A stretch of DNA of 38,703 bases from JAIBJP01 sp036506175 (GCA_036506175.1 DASXSE010000100.1:1-38703), one strand, 5' to 3'. Numbered from the stretch's first letter, positions 1 to 8,492 are shown. The notes: a model not told the origin generated them from the sequence alone. Program-made: numbers and translations.

Positions 1-33
1 TCTCGTCGCCGTCCGACCGGCCACTGCCGTACC

Positions 34-147
34 ATGGCGACCGTAGGCGAGCGCCTGAGCGTCTTCGCGCTCGCCGCGATCGTCCTCGCGGCGATCGTGG
101 CGCTCTCGTTTGGCGCAGGGTGGCTTGTAGGAAAACTCCTCCTGTGA
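34..147 (+). CDS. Very small single-TM membrane protein (37 aa)
   Basis: A 37-residue frame opens with ATG and ends in TGA. Residues about 9-36 are almost entirely hydrophobic (Ala, Val, Ile, Leu, Phe, Gly), so the peptide should form one membrane helix with a short charged N-terminus. The stop overlaps the GTG start of the next gene (GTGA), which suggests translational coupling to the zinc-ribbon membrane protein. I recognise no family. A different frame open from the window edge ends at position 46 and could be the tail of an upstream gene, but it is too short to identify. Confidence is moderate because the frame is short and has no clear ribosome site. Confidence 0.45.
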   Translation: MATVGERLSVFALAAIVLAAIVALSFGAGWLVGKLLL

Positions 148-662
148 GGACAGCCGTGGTTTTGGCCCAGACGACAACCAACTCGAACGACGATCTCTTC
201 GGTGGGTTCAAGGATTTCTTCCACTCCGGGACCTGGCTCGCGATCCGGAACGTCTTCGTGTTCTTCATCGTCATCTTCTGGGCCGCCTCGGCGTACTGGG
301 TCTACAAGGACGCGCGAAGGCGGATCGAGGATCCATGGCTGCTCGCTATGGCCGTCGCGCTCGGCATCTTCCCGCCCTTCCTCGGGCCGCTCCTCTACAT
401 GCTGTTCCGTCCGCCCGAGTATCTGGAGGACATCCACGAGCGCGAACTCGAGATCAAGGCGATGGAGGAGTCGCTTGGGACTGCTGACCGCTGTCCCGTG
501 TGTCGTGCGGTCGTCGACTCGACGTTCCTTGCGTGCCCTGTCTGTACCACGAAGCTGAAGGAAGCGTGCCGGCGCTGTAAGGCGCCTCTCGAACCGCTCT
601 GGCAGATCTGCCCCTACTGCGAGACGCCGGTCGAGTCGCCGCGGGCGGTCAAGAACCTCTAG
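144..662 (+). CDS. Double zinc-ribbon membrane protein
   Basis: About 172 residues from the GTG at 144; a GTG at 120 in the same frame is also possible. Two membrane helices (about residues 33-53 and 66-88) are followed by a charged linker and four CxxC pairs, CPVC (117), CPVC (131), CRRC (142) and CPYC (156), which together make two zinc ribbons facing the cytoplasm. Such membrane-anchored zinc-ribbon proteins are common in actinobacteria, but their role is unknown. I chose 144 because it overlaps the stop of the preceding small gene and gives a shorter N-terminus. The gene ends 12 bases before ndk and is probably cotranscribed with it. Confidence 0.8.
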   Translation: MRTAVVLAQTTTNSNDDLFGGFKDFFHSGTWLAIRNVFVFFIVIFWAASAYWVYKDARRRIEDPWLLAMAVALGIFPPFLGPLLYMLFRPPEYLEDIHERELEIKAMEESLGTADRCPVCRAVVDSTFLACPVCTTKLKEACRRCKAPLEPLWQICPYCETPVESPRAVKNL

Positions 663-674
663 TTTTTCCGCCCG

Positions 675-1091
675 GTGGCGGAGCGCACGCTTGTCCTCAT
701 CAAGCCGGATGCCCTCGAGCGGGGGCTCGCCGGCGAGATTCTCAGCCGACTCGAGCAGCGCGGGCTTGTCGTACGCGGGGCCAAGCTCGTCCAAGTCGAC
801 CGCAAACTGGCGCATGAGCATTACGCGGAACATCGGGACAAGCCGTTCTTTGGCGAGCTCGTCGACTTCATCATCTCGGCGCCGACGCTGGCTCTGGTGA
901 TGGAGGGGGAGTCGGCCATCTCCGTGGTGCGGGCCACGATGGGAGCGACGAATCCCGCCCAGGCTGCGCCGGGAACGATTCGCGGGGATCTGGCGCTCGC
1001 GATGCCGGACAACCTCGTCCACGGGTCGGACTCGCCCGAGTCGGCGGCCCGTGAGATCGCGCTCTGGTTTTCCGACGCCGAGCTTGTCTAG
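675..1091 (+). CDS. ndk: Nucleoside diphosphate kinase
   Basis: Cytosolic enzyme that moves the gamma phosphate of ATP to NDPs through a phosphohistidine, balancing NTP and dNTP pools. The 138-residue length is normal for the family. The N-terminal TLVLIKPDA strand, the RATMGATNP segment and the active-site NLVHGSDS motif with catalytic His116 are all present. The start is GTG at 675, just after a T-run (663-667) and inside a small inverted repeat (CCGCC at 668-672, GGCGG at 677-681). The 3' end overlaps the proposed TTG start of maf. Confidence 0.97.
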   Translation: MAERTLVLIKPDALERGLAGEILSRLEQRGLVVRGAKLVQVDRKLAHEHYAEHRDKPFFGELVDFIISAPTLALVMEGESAISVVRATMGATNPAQAAPGTIRGDLALAMPDNLVHGSDSPESAAREIALWFSDAELV

Positions 1092-1677
1092 CCCGCCCGC
1101 GCCGCCGCTCCTGCTCGCTTCCACCTCCCCGCAGCGGCGGGCGATTCTCGAGCAGCTCCAGATTCCTTTCGAGGTAGTGACCCCTTCCTACGTGGAGGAC
1201 GACCCGCCTGCGGCGTCCCCGGTGGAGCTCGTCCGGGTACACGCAGCCGGAAAGGCCCGCTCCGTCGCCGAGGGCGCGGGCGACCGGCCTGTCTTGGGCG
1301 TCGACACGGCCGTGGTCCTGGACGGGTCGGTGTACGGGAAGCCCACCGGTCCCGAAGAGGCGGCGGAGATGCTCGAGGCCCTGGCAGGGCGGGTGCACGA
1401 GGTAATTTCCGGCATTTGTCTGCTCACGCCCGGGTGGGAGGAAATCGGGCACGAGACGACGAGGGTGGTCTTTCGCCCGCTCGACCCGCGCGACATCGCC
1501 GCCTACGTCTCCTCGGGTGAGTGGGAGGGGCGGGCCGGCGCGTACGCGATCCAGGGGCTCGGAGGCGGCCTCGTCGAGCGCATCGAGGGCGACTACCTCA
1601 ACGTGGTCGGTCTTCCCGCCGCGCTCCTCGTCCGTCTCCTTGCCGCCCGCTTCGCGGGCACCTACGGCTTCGGCTGA
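1084..1677 (+). CDS. maf: Maf family nucleotide pyrophosphatase
   Basis: Maf proteins hydrolyse non-canonical or modified nucleoside triphosphates to monophosphates and have been linked to cell-division arrest. The LASTSPQRR signature close to the N-terminus, the VDTAVVLDG segment followed by GKP, and a helix that ends in a conserved Gly-Arg-x-His mark the family. I chose TTG at 1084, inside the end of ndk, because it places LAST at residues 9-12 as in characterised Maf proteins. GTG at 1051 would add 11 residues. About 197 aa. Sixty bases separate it from mreB, which has its own promoter-like box. Confidence 0.9.
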   Translation: MSSPPAPPLLLASTSPQRRAILEQLQIPFEVVTPSYVEDDPPAASPVELVRVHAAGKARSVAEGAGDRPVLGVDTAVVLDGSVYGKPTGPEEAAEMLEALAGRVHEVISGICLLTPGWEEIGHETTRVVFRPLDPRDIAAYVSSGEWEGRAGAYAIQGLGGGLVERIEGDYLNVVGLPAALLVRLLAARFAGTYGFG

Positions 1678-1722
1678 GCCGGGCTGCCTCGAGCTCCGCC
1701 GTGGCCATGTCGAGCAGTCCTT

Positions 1723-1728
1723 TAGACT
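1723..1728 (+). promoter_or_regulatory. Putative -10 box of mreB
   Basis: TAGACT (TANNNT type) lies 9 bases before the GTG of mreB. Transcription would begin about 6-8 bases after the box, so the mRNA would have almost no leader. The same hexamer precedes mreC and tRNA-Ala. I see no convincing -35 element. Confidence 0.55.
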
Positions 1729-1737
1729 TGGCCGCTC

Positions 1738-2787
1738 GTGAGCCTTTGGAGTTCCATCAGCGGCTTCGGCGGCCGGGAGATGGCTGTCGATCTCGGGACG
1801 GCCAACACCCTCGTCTACGTCCGCGGGCGCGGCATCGTGCTGTCCGAGCCTTCCGTCGTCGCCATCGACCAGCGCACGGGCGAAGTGCATGCGGTCGGGA
1901 TCGAAGCGAAGCGCATGCTGGGCCGCACGCCCGGAACCATCTCCGCGATTCGGCCACTCAAGGACGGCGTCATCGCCGACTTCGACGTGACCGAGCAGAT
2001 GCTCCGCCACTTCATCCAGAAGGTGCACCACAACCGCTTCGCGCACCCGCGAGTCGTCGTCTGCGTCCCCTCCGGGGTCACAGGCGTCGAAAAACGCGCC
2101 GTGGAGGAAGCGACGCTCTCCGCCGGAGCGCGCCAGGCCTATCTGATCGAGGAGCCTATGGCCGCCGCGATCGGTGCGGGCCTTCCCGTCTCCGAGCCGA
2201 CCGGGAACATGATCGTGGACATCGGCGGCGGCACGACCGAGGTCGCCGTGATCTCACTCGGAGGCATCGTCGTCTCCCAATCGATCCGCGTCGGCGGCGA
2301 CGAGATGGACGAGGCGATCATGAGTCACATCAAGAAGGAGTACAAGCTCCTGATCGGCCAGCAGACCGCCGAGGAGCTGAAGCTCGAGATCGGCTCCGCG
2401 TGGGAACTGCGAGAAGAGGTGCAGGCGGAGGTCCGCGGCCGCGACATGCTCACCGGTCTCCCCAAGACGATCGTCATCACGTCGGAGGAAGTCCGGCGCG
2501 CTCTCGACGAGCCCGTCGGGCAGATCCTCGACGCGATCAAATCCACGCTGGACAAGACCCCGCCCGAGCTCGCAGCGGACATCATGGACCGCGGGATCGT
2601 CCTCGCCGGCGGCGGCTCCCTTCTCACCGGAATCGAAGAGCGGCTTCGGGAAGAGACGCAGATGCCCGTCCAGCTCGCCGAGTCCCCGCTCACTTGCGTC
2701 GCAGTCGGATCGGGGAGGAGTCTCGAGGAGTTCGAGGTCATCCACCGAGCTGCCAAGGCACGCAGCCGCAACGGCCGCCGCCGCTAA
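1738..2787 (+). CDS. mreB: Rod shape-determining protein MreB
   Basis: Actin-like ATPase that forms membrane-associated filaments and steers the elongation machinery in rod-shaped cells. The 349-residue length is typical. The phosphate-1 loop (AVDLGTANT, residues about 16-24), the phosphate-2 region (VDIGGGTTE) and the adenosine motif (LAGGGSLLTG) are readable. GTG at 1738 gives the expected short amphipathic N-terminus before AVDLGTANT. First gene of the mreB-mreC-mreD-mrdA-rodA cluster; a second promoter-like box before mreC suggests mreB can also be expressed separately. Confidence 0.97.
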   Translation: MSLWSSISGFGGREMAVDLGTANTLVYVRGRGIVLSEPSVVAIDQRTGEVHAVGIEAKRMLGRTPGTISAIRPLKDGVIADFDVTEQMLRHFIQKVHHNRFAHPRVVVCVPSGVTGVEKRAVEEATLSAGARQAYLIEEPMAAAIGAGLPVSEPTGNMIVDIGGGTTEVAVISLGGIVVSQSIRVGGDEMDEAIMSHIKKEYKLLIGQQTAEELKLEIGSAWELREEVQAEVRGRDMLTGLPKTIVITSEEVRRALDEPVGQILDAIKSTLDKTPPELAADIMDRGIVLAGGGSLLTGIEERLREETQMPVQLAESPLTCVAVGSGRSLEEFEVIHRAAKARSRNGRRR

Positions 2788-2812
2788 AAGCGTCACTTTC
2801 CGGCCAAGGCTT

Positions 2813-2818
2813 TAGACT
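2813..2818 (+). promoter_or_regulatory. Putative -10 box of mreC
   Basis: TAGACT sits 10 bases before the GTG at 2829. The longer string CTTTAGACT is shared with the mreB upstream region. It supports the chosen mreC start and a near-leaderless transcript. Confidence 0.55.
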
Positions 2819-2828
2819 GATCCGTTCC

Positions 2829-3755
2829 GTGCCCCGGCAACGCACAGCACGGCTTCCTGTCCTGGACGCAACTCTTCGGCGGCCTGACGGGCTTTCGCCC
2901 CGCACGAACAGAGCGCTGCGCGCGCGTCTCGTCGTCCTGGTCCTCGTCCTCGTCTCGCTAGCCCTCATCACGGTCTACTTCCGCGAGTCGGAGGACGGCA
3001 CGCTTCATTCCGCGCAACGGATCGGCCTCTCCGTGGCGATGCCGTTCGAGGTGGCCGGAGAACGCATCGCCCGTCCGTTCCAGGACGCCTGGGGGTGGGC
3101 TTCCGACCTCATCGGGGCGAAGCAGGAGAACGAGAAGCTGCGGAGCCAGGTGCGGGAGCTCCGGAAGGTGGCCATCGAGGAGAAGACGGCCGCCAGCGAC
3201 CTGGCGCAGCTGAAGGAGACGCTGAAGTACGTCGACGGCCCCAGCTTCCCGGACGGCTTCAACGGCGTGGCGACGCGCGTCGTCGGCCGCCCACCGAGCG
3301 CGTACAACCAGGAAGTTCTCATCGCCGCGGGCACCTCGGCAGGCGTTCGCCGCAACGATCCGGTCGTCACCGAGGACGGCCTCGTCGGGCTCGTCACCGA
3401 GGTGACCTCGAACGGCGCCAAGGTCACCCTCCTCACCGACCAGGAGAGCTCGGTCTCGGCGATCGTGCTGGAAAGCGGCGCTGCCGGAATCGTCCGGCAC
3501 GGTTCGAGCGACTCGTCCGCGCTGATCCTCGACCGGGTCGGCAAGGACGCCCTCGTCGAGGATGGCAATCTCATCATCACCGCCGGTTGGCGCACCGGCC
3601 GGCTGGAGTCGCTCTACCCGCGCGGCATCCCGATCGGAACCGTCCAGTCGGTCGGGCAGCAGGACGTCGACCTCTACAAGCGCATCCAGGTCGCGCCTCT
3701 CGTGAACTTCGACTCCCTGTCCCAGGTCATCGTCCTCGTCCCGAAGAAGCGATGA
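2829..3755 (+). CDS. mreC: Rod shape-determining protein MreC
   Basis: Bitopic membrane protein that activates PBP2-RodA and links MreB to the periplasmic wall-synthesis enzymes. About 308 residues. A basic cytoplasmic tail is followed by a membrane helix (about residues 34-50), a heptad-rich coiled coil (about 95-135), and the two beta-barrel subdomains of the MreC fold (about 140-305). The frame stays open for over 1.3 kb upstream, through mreB, but GTG at 2829 is preferred because it follows the TAGACT box and yields a normal N-terminus. The stop overlaps the ATG of mreD (ATGA). Confidence 0.95.
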   Translation: MPRQRTARLPVLDATLRRPDGLSPRTNRALRARLVVLVLVLVSLALITVYFRESEDGTLHSAQRIGLSVAMPFEVAGERIARPFQDAWGWASDLIGAKQENEKLRSQVRELRKVAIEEKTAASDLAQLKETLKYVDGPSFPDGFNGVATRVVGRPPSAYNQEVLIAAGTSAGVRRNDPVVTEDGLVGLVTEVTSNGAKVTLLTDQESSVSAIVLESGAAGIVRHGSSDSSALILDRVGKDALVEDGNLIITAGWRTGRLESLYPRGIPIGTVQSVGQQDVDLYKRIQVAPLVNFDSLSQVIVLVPKKR

Positions 3756-4270
3756 CAGCGGATGTCCTCAAGGCGGGCGGGCTGCTTCTCCTGGCCGCGC
3801 TCGTCCAGGTCTCCATCGCCTCGACGATCGAGGTCGCCAAGGGCCATCCCGACGTCGTGCTCGTCCTCGTCATCGCCATCGCGCTCGTCCGCGGTCCGAC
3901 GTTCGGCGCGGTAGCCGGCTTCTGGGCGGGACTGGTCCTCGACGTCTCGTCTCTGGAGACGCTCGGACTCACCTCGCTCCTGCTGACACTCGTCGGCTAT
4001 TTCGCCGGCCGGTTCGGGGACGTCACGACGAAGTCTTCGGCGCATCCCTCGCTCGTGGCGGTCGGTCTCGGCACGATCGGCTTCACCATTGGCTCGGCCG
4101 TCGTCCAATTCATGCTCGGCTCGACGCTGTCAGCGACGGAGTTCTTCGTTGGCGTCCTCTTGCCGACGCTCGCGCTGAACCTGCTCCTTGCGTATCCGCT
4201 CTACGGGCTCTGCCGTCGGCTCTTCCAGCCCGAGCCGCGCGAGCGCCGGGAGGTGAGCCCCGTCGTCTAG
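3752..4270 (+). CDS. mreD: Rod shape-determining protein MreD
   Basis: Polytopic membrane subunit of the elongasome. About 172 residues with some five hydrophobic segments and short loops, the usual size and pattern of MreD. Sequence conservation in this family is poor, so the call rests on size, hydropathy and position between mreC and the PBP2 gene. ATG overlaps the mreC stop, which indicates coupled translation. Confidence 0.9.
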   Translation: MTADVLKAGGLLLLAALVQVSIASTIEVAKGHPDVVLVLVIAIALVRGPTFGAVAGFWAGLVLDVSSLETLGLTSLLLTLVGYFAGRFGDVTTKSSAHPSLVAVGLGTIGFTIGSAVVQFMLGSTLSATEFFVGVLLPTLALNLLLAYPLYGLCRRLFQPEPRERREVSPVV

Positions 4271-4316
4271 CCCTCCGACCAGCCTCCCCGGCGGCTTCCT
4301 GCCACCCGATCCGCGG

Positions 4317-6239
4317 GTGGAGGAGCCCTATCGCGTCACACCCCAGCTCGCCCTCCGCATCGGGATCCTCGGGATCTTCGCGTTCACGATCTTCTGCGTT
4401 CTCTTCTTCCGCCTCTGGGCGCTCCAGGTCATCTCGGGAGACAAGTACCTGCAGGAAGCGCGCAACAACCAGGTGCGGACGTTCCGCGCCCCGGCGCAGC
4501 GCGGCTCCATCCTCGCCCGCGACGGGACCGTCCTCGTCTCCAACGTCCCGGGAACCGCGGTGCAGCTCTGGCCGGCCGCGCTCGACGACGTGACCGCCGA
4601 CCGGCGCGAGCGGACGCTCCGAAAGGTCGCCGGGCTCCTGGGGATTCGCTACAAGCGCATCCTCAACGAGTTGGAGGAGCGCAAGAGCGACCCGCTCACG
4701 CCGATCACGATCAAGACCGACGTGCCCGAGGCAAAGGTCGAGTTCCTCCTAGAGCACCAGGACGACTTCCCGGGCGTCCAGATCGCCCAGGTCTCTCTCC
4801 GCCATTACGACCAGGGCGTGATCGCACCGCAGATCCTCGGCTACGTCGGCGAGATCTCGAAGGAGCAGCTGGAGGAAAAGCAGAAGCAGGGTTATGCAGC
4901 CGGCGACCGCATCGGGCAGTCGGGCGTCGAGGCGGCGTACGACCCGTACCTTCGCGGGCTCCCCGGAATCGGGCGCGTGTACGTGGACGCGCTCGGCCGC
5001 GTGAAGAGCGCGCGGGAGTTCGAGCAGCTGCCGGAGGCAGGCGACAACGTCCGCCTCACGATCCACGCCGGGCTGCAGCAGACGGCTCAGGACGCGCTCG
5101 ATTACGGCATCCGGATCGCGCACGAGGACGGCAAGTGGGCTGCAGACGGCGGTGCACTCGTGGCCATGGATCCCAATACCGGGGAGATCCTCGCGCTCGC
5201 CTCCAACCCGACCTTCGATCCCGATATCTACACCGGGCGCGTGAAGCAACGTAACCTCAATCGCCTGAAGGCTCCGAGCGCGAACCACCCGACGCTCGAC
5301 CGTGCCGTTGCCGGCGTCTATCCCGCCGGGTCGACCTGGAAGCCCGTCACCGCGCTGGCCGCGCTCGAAGCCGGGCTCCTGGCGCCGGACGAGATCATCC
5401 AATGCACCGGCAAGGAAGTCGTCGACGGCCAGACGTTCACGAACTGGGATCCGTTCGCGAACGAGCCGATGACGCTTCGGACGGCGCTCGCCGCCTCCTG
5501 CGACACGTTCTTCTACCAGGTCGGCCTCCGCTTCTACGAGCGGCCCGACTCGCCACTGCAGAAGTGGGCCCACAGCATGGGCTTCGGCCGCCCGACGGGG
5601 ATCGACATCGGGCCCGAGGAGAAGGGCCTCGTGCCCACACCTTCCTGGCGGCGCCGCTACTTCAAGAGCGAGATCGACAAGATCTGGACGAGCGGCGACT
5701 CCGTTCAGCTGGCCATCGGCCAGGGTGACCTGCTCGTAACGCCACTCCAGATGACGCGCTTCTACGCCATGCTCGCCAACGGCGGCAAGCTCGTGGAACC
5801 GCACATCGTCAAGTCGGTCGAGGAGCCGGGGAACCAGGGCCAGGCGCCCGTTGTCCTTCGTCCGTACGCGCCGAAGCCCGCTAAGGACCTGGGCCTCAAC
5901 CCGACTGCGCTACGCGTCGTCCAGGACGGTCTCTACGCGGCCACGCACGAAAGCTACGGGACGTCATCGGGCATCTTCGGCGCCTTCCCGATTCCGATCG
6001 CAGGCAAGACGGGGACGGCCGAGAAGTACGTCCGGATGCCCGGCTATCAGGGCCTCCAGGACCAGGCTTGGTGGTGCGGTTACGGGCCCTACGCGAAGCC
6101 GAAGCTCGCGGTCTGCGCGCTGATCGAGAACGGCGGCCACGGCGGGGTTGCCGCGGCTCCCGCGGCGCTCAAGGTCTTCGAGAAGTTCTTCAAGGTCGAT
6201 CCCAACTCATACAGCGCTTCGGTGAAGAACTCCGACTGA
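4317..6239 (+). CDS. mrdA: Penicillin-binding protein 2 (elongasome transpeptidase)
   Basis: Class B PBP that cross-links peptidoglycan during lateral wall growth, working with RodA. 640 residues from GTG: membrane anchor (about 11-33), dimerisation domain from about 55, and a transpeptidase domain with STWK (Ser339 nucleophile, Lys342), SCD (394-396) and KTG (564-566). SxD instead of SxN in the second motif is usual for PBP2-type enzymes. The frame stays open upstream to 4257 and encodes a plausible extension (FLPPDPR just before the GTG), but the only start-like codon there is CTG at 4299, so the N-terminus is uncertain. The stop overlaps the rodA start. Confidence 0.95.
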   Translation: MEEPYRVTPQLALRIGILGIFAFTIFCVLFFRLWALQVISGDKYLQEARNNQVRTFRAPAQRGSILARDGTVLVSNVPGTAVQLWPAALDDVTADRRERTLRKVAGLLGIRYKRILNELEERKSDPLTPITIKTDVPEAKVEFLLEHQDDFPGVQIAQVSLRHYDQGVIAPQILGYVGEISKEQLEEKQKQGYAAGDRIGQSGVEAAYDPYLRGLPGIGRVYVDALGRVKSAREFEQLPEAGDNVRLTIHAGLQQTAQDALDYGIRIAHEDGKWAADGGALVAMDPNTGEILALASNPTFDPDIYTGRVKQRNLNRLKAPSANHPTLDRAVAGVYPAGSTWKPVTALAALEAGLLAPDEIIQCTGKEVVDGQTFTNWDPFANEPMTLRTALAASCDTFFYQVGLRFYERPDSPLQKWAHSMGFGRPTGIDIGPEEKGLVPTPSWRRRYFKSEIDKIWTSGDSVQLAIGQGDLLVTPLQMTRFYAMLANGGKLVEPHIVKSVEEPGNQGQAPVVLRPYAPKPAKDLGLNPTALRVVQDGLYAATHESYGTSSGIFGAFPIPIAGKTGTAEKYVRMPGYQGLQDQAWWCGYGPYAKPKLAVCALIENGGHGGVAAAPAALKVFEKFFKVDPNSYSASVKNSD

Positions 6240-7411
6240 TGGCCACCAGAGCACTCCCAGCCGCGAGACCGCATGAGGGCACCGAGCTCGGCGCCTTCCT
6301 GCGGCACGTCGATTACCTGCTCCTCGCCGCCGTCGGAGGAGTGATCGCCTACGGGCTGTGGGTCCTCGCCTCGATCACCCGCAACGACATTCCCGGAGAC
6401 TCGACCCACTACATCTTCCGCCAGGAGATCTACGTCGCGGTCGGAGTACTCGTGCTTGCGGCAGTCACGGCTGTAAACCCCGAGGTCTACAGACGGTACA
6501 GCCGAGTCCTCTACGCCGTCGCGATCGTCCTTCTCCTCCTCGTCTTCCCGCTCGGAGAGCGCGTGCGCGGCTCGCAGCGCTGGATCGAGTTCGGCTCGTT
6601 CCGCTTCCAGCCGTCGGAGCTGGGCAAGCTGCTGCTCATCCTCTTCCTGTCCGGCTTCGTCGCCGATCGAGCAAGACGCATCGGCCAGTGGCGGGTCGTG
6701 TGGTCGGTGGTCGGGCTCGCCGCCGTCCCGATCGTGCTCGTCTTCAAGGAGCCGGACTTCGGAAGCGCGTTGGTCTACGGATCGGCCGCCGCCGCCGTGC
6801 TGTTCTTCGCCGGCGCGCCGTGGAAGCATCTCGCCGCGCTACTCGCAGCGACAGTCCTCGTCACGGCTTCGCTGCTCTGGTTCCTGCCCTCTGCGGGCGT
6901 CGAGATCCTGCAGCCGTACCAGGTCGACCGTCTGACCGGCTTCCTGCACCCGGATGTCGACCCGAGCGGCTCGACCTACAACGTCAACGAGTCGATTACG
7001 GCGGTCGGCTCAGGCGGCTACGACGGCCGCGGCGTCGCCGGCGCCACGCAGACGAACCTGGACTTCCTCCCGGAGCACAACACCGATTTCGTCTTTTCCT
7101 CCCTCGCGGAGCAGCGCGGCTTCCTGGGGGCGGCGATCCTGCTCCTCCTCTATGCGCTGATCGCTTGGCGCGGGATCAAGATCGTTGCCGTTGCGCCGAG
7201 CCTGTTCACCGCGGCCGCCGCTGGGGCGGTGGTCTTCGCCTTCCTGGTCCAGATCTTCATCAACGTCGGGATGACGATCGGAATCGCGCCGGTGACGGGG
7301 ATTCCGCTCCCGTTCGTGAGCTACGGGGGCAGCTCGATGATCACGACGCTGGCGATGATCGGCCTGCTCGAGGCGATCCACGTGCGCGGCAAGCTCGCCG
7401 GCCGGAGATAG
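6239..7411 (+). CDS. rodA: Peptidoglycan glycosyltransferase RodA
   Basis: SEDS-family membrane enzyme that polymerises glycan strands from lipid II during elongation, paired with PBP2. About 390 residues and ten hydrophobic segments. The family marks are the GSQRWIEFG segment, FQPSELGK, the large loop with LPEHNTDFVFS, and the C-terminal GIPLPFVSYGGSS motif. ATG overlaps the mrdA stop, consistent with fixed-ratio translation of the PBP2-RodA pair. Confidence 0.96.
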   Translation: MATRALPAARPHEGTELGAFLRHVDYLLLAAVGGVIAYGLWVLASITRNDIPGDSTHYIFRQEIYVAVGVLVLAAVTAVNPEVYRRYSRVLYAVAIVLLLLVFPLGERVRGSQRWIEFGSFRFQPSELGKLLLILFLSGFVADRARRIGQWRVVWSVVGLAAVPIVLVFKEPDFGSALVYGSAAAAVLFFAGAPWKHLAALLAATVLVTASLLWFLPSAGVEILQPYQVDRLTGFLHPDVDPSGSTYNVNESITAVGSGGYDGRGVAGATQTNLDFLPEHNTDFVFSSLAEQRGFLGAAILLLLYALIAWRGIKIVAVAPSLFTAAAAGAVVFAFLVQIFINVGMTIGIAPVTGIPLPFVSYGGSSMITTLAMIGLLEAIHVRGKLAGRR

Positions 7412-7416
7412 GAGCC

Positions 7417-8277
7417 TTGCGCCGCCGCCTCCCACTCCATCCGGCTGCGGTCTACGGGGTCGTCAAGGAATTGCGAACGGCCGCCGAGGACTTGCGGCCG
7501 ATCGTCATCGCCGGTGCGGAGGGCCCGGCCGCCGAACTCCGCGGGGCCCTCGTAGCCAAGGGTGATTCGAAGGCGGTCCGCGACCTCGGCGGCAACGAGC
7601 TTTCGGCCTACGACGTCGAGGGCGCCGGGCTCCTCGTCTACGTGGTCGAAGGAGGAAAGGTCGGCGCCGACGACGAGAAGGCGCTCATGCTCGCGGACCG
7701 GAAGGGCGTGGAGACGCTCTGCGTGCTCGGCGGCGCGACGAACCACGGGCCCGTTGATGTCCCCTACGTGCCTGCCACGAACGTCGTGCGAGTCCCCTCG
7801 GGCGCCCCGCTGCCGATCGGGAGGATCGCCGAGCTGATCGCCGAGCAAGCGGATAACCAGGCGTACATGTGGGCCGCGCGCCTCCCCGTCCTCCGTGATG
7901 CCGTTGTAGAACAGACGATCCGGAAGTTCTCGCTCCAGAACGGGATTCTCGGCGTCGCCATCTTCATCCCGGGTGCCGATATGCCCGCGCTGACTCTCAA
8001 CCAGATCCGAATGGTCTTTCGGCTCGCCGCCGCCTACGGAGAAAAGATAGACATCGACCGCGCGTTCGAGATCCTCGCCGTCGTGGGGGCTGGTTTCGGC
8101 TTTCGCGCCATCGCCCGCGAGGCGGTGGCCTTCGTCCCGGGGATCGGGTGGGTCGTCAAGGGTGGAATCGCCTACGCCGGTACGACGGCACTCGGCCGGG
8201 CGGCCGCGGCCTATTTCGACGCCGGCGGCCAGAGGCGCATCAAGAAAAAGGTGGGGTCCGTCCGGCCCCGGTCCTAG
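7417..8277 (+). CDS. DUF697 domain protein
   Basis: About 286 residues from TTG at 7417, five bases after the rodA stop. Residues about 170-270 match DUF697 (the YcjF-like module often tied to small GTPases): a hydrophobic PGADMPALTLNQIRM region, an AAYGE segment, GAGFGFRAIARE and a C-terminal glycine-rich hydrophobic stretch with AYAGTTALG. The first 150 residues look like a Rossmann-type alpha/beta domain but lack a P-loop, so this is probably not a GTPase itself. Placed directly after rodA and probably cotranscribed. The cellular role is unknown. The GGAG at 7411-7414 is very close to the TTG, so a later start such as TTG at 7471 remains possible. Confidence 0.83.
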   Translation: MRRRLPLHPAAVYGVVKELRTAAEDLRPIVIAGAEGPAAELRGALVAKGDSKAVRDLGGNELSAYDVEGAGLLVYVVEGGKVGADDEKALMLADRKGVETLCVLGGATNHGPVDVPYVPATNVVRVPSGAPLPIGRIAELIAEQADNQAYMWAARLPVLRDAVVEQTIRKFSLQNGILGVAIFIPGADMPALTLNQIRMVFRLAAAYGEKIDIDRAFEILAVVGAGFGFRAIAREAVAFVPGIGWVVKGGIAYAGTTALGRAAAAYFDAGGQRRIKKKVGSVRPRS

Positions 8278-8288
8278 CCTGTCCGCGC

Positions 8289-8492
8289 ATGAGCGCCGAG
8301 CCGACGCTCTCGGACCACGAGGCCCTGGCCATCGAAGAAGCTGACGCCTGGTTCGAGTATCTGGAGGTGACTCGCGCAGAGATCTCCTCCGGTCGGTACC
8401 CCGAGATCGAGCCCTGGGCGTGGGCTCGTCTCAGCCAGCGCCTCGGGGCCGTGAAGCGGAAGCAAGCAGAACTGAGGCCCGCCGCGGCATAG
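8289..8492 (+). CDS. Small acidic/helical protein of unknown function (67 aa)
   Basis: ATG at 8289 opens a 67-residue frame, 11 bases after the DUF697 gene. It is rich in Glu, Ala and Trp, predicted helical, with no membrane segment, and has a basic C-terminal helix (RLGAVKRKQAE) ending in Ala residues. I recognise no family. Codon use (high GC in third positions) matches its neighbours. The frame is open further upstream, but that part overlaps the DUF697 gene. The stop codon lies in the loop of an inverted repeat. Confidence 0.68.
   Translation: MSAEPTLSDHEALAIEEADAWFEYLEVTRAEISSGRYPEIEPWAWARLSQRLGAVKRKQAELRPAAA

Noticed and set aside
871..2046. 391-codon open frame on the minus strand across ndk, maf and mreB
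   Set aside because: Covered by three well-supported plus-strand genes. Its composition is that of a GC-rich shadow frame, with no recognisable domain.
5494..5505. Defective second PBP motif (SCD instead of SxN)
   Set aside because: SxD is normal in PBP2-type enzymes; STWK and KTG are intact.
4749..5804. 351-codon minus-strand frame inside mrdA
   Set aside because: It lies entirely opposite the PBP2 coding region, which has all catalytic motifs; no domain is seen in the reverse frame.
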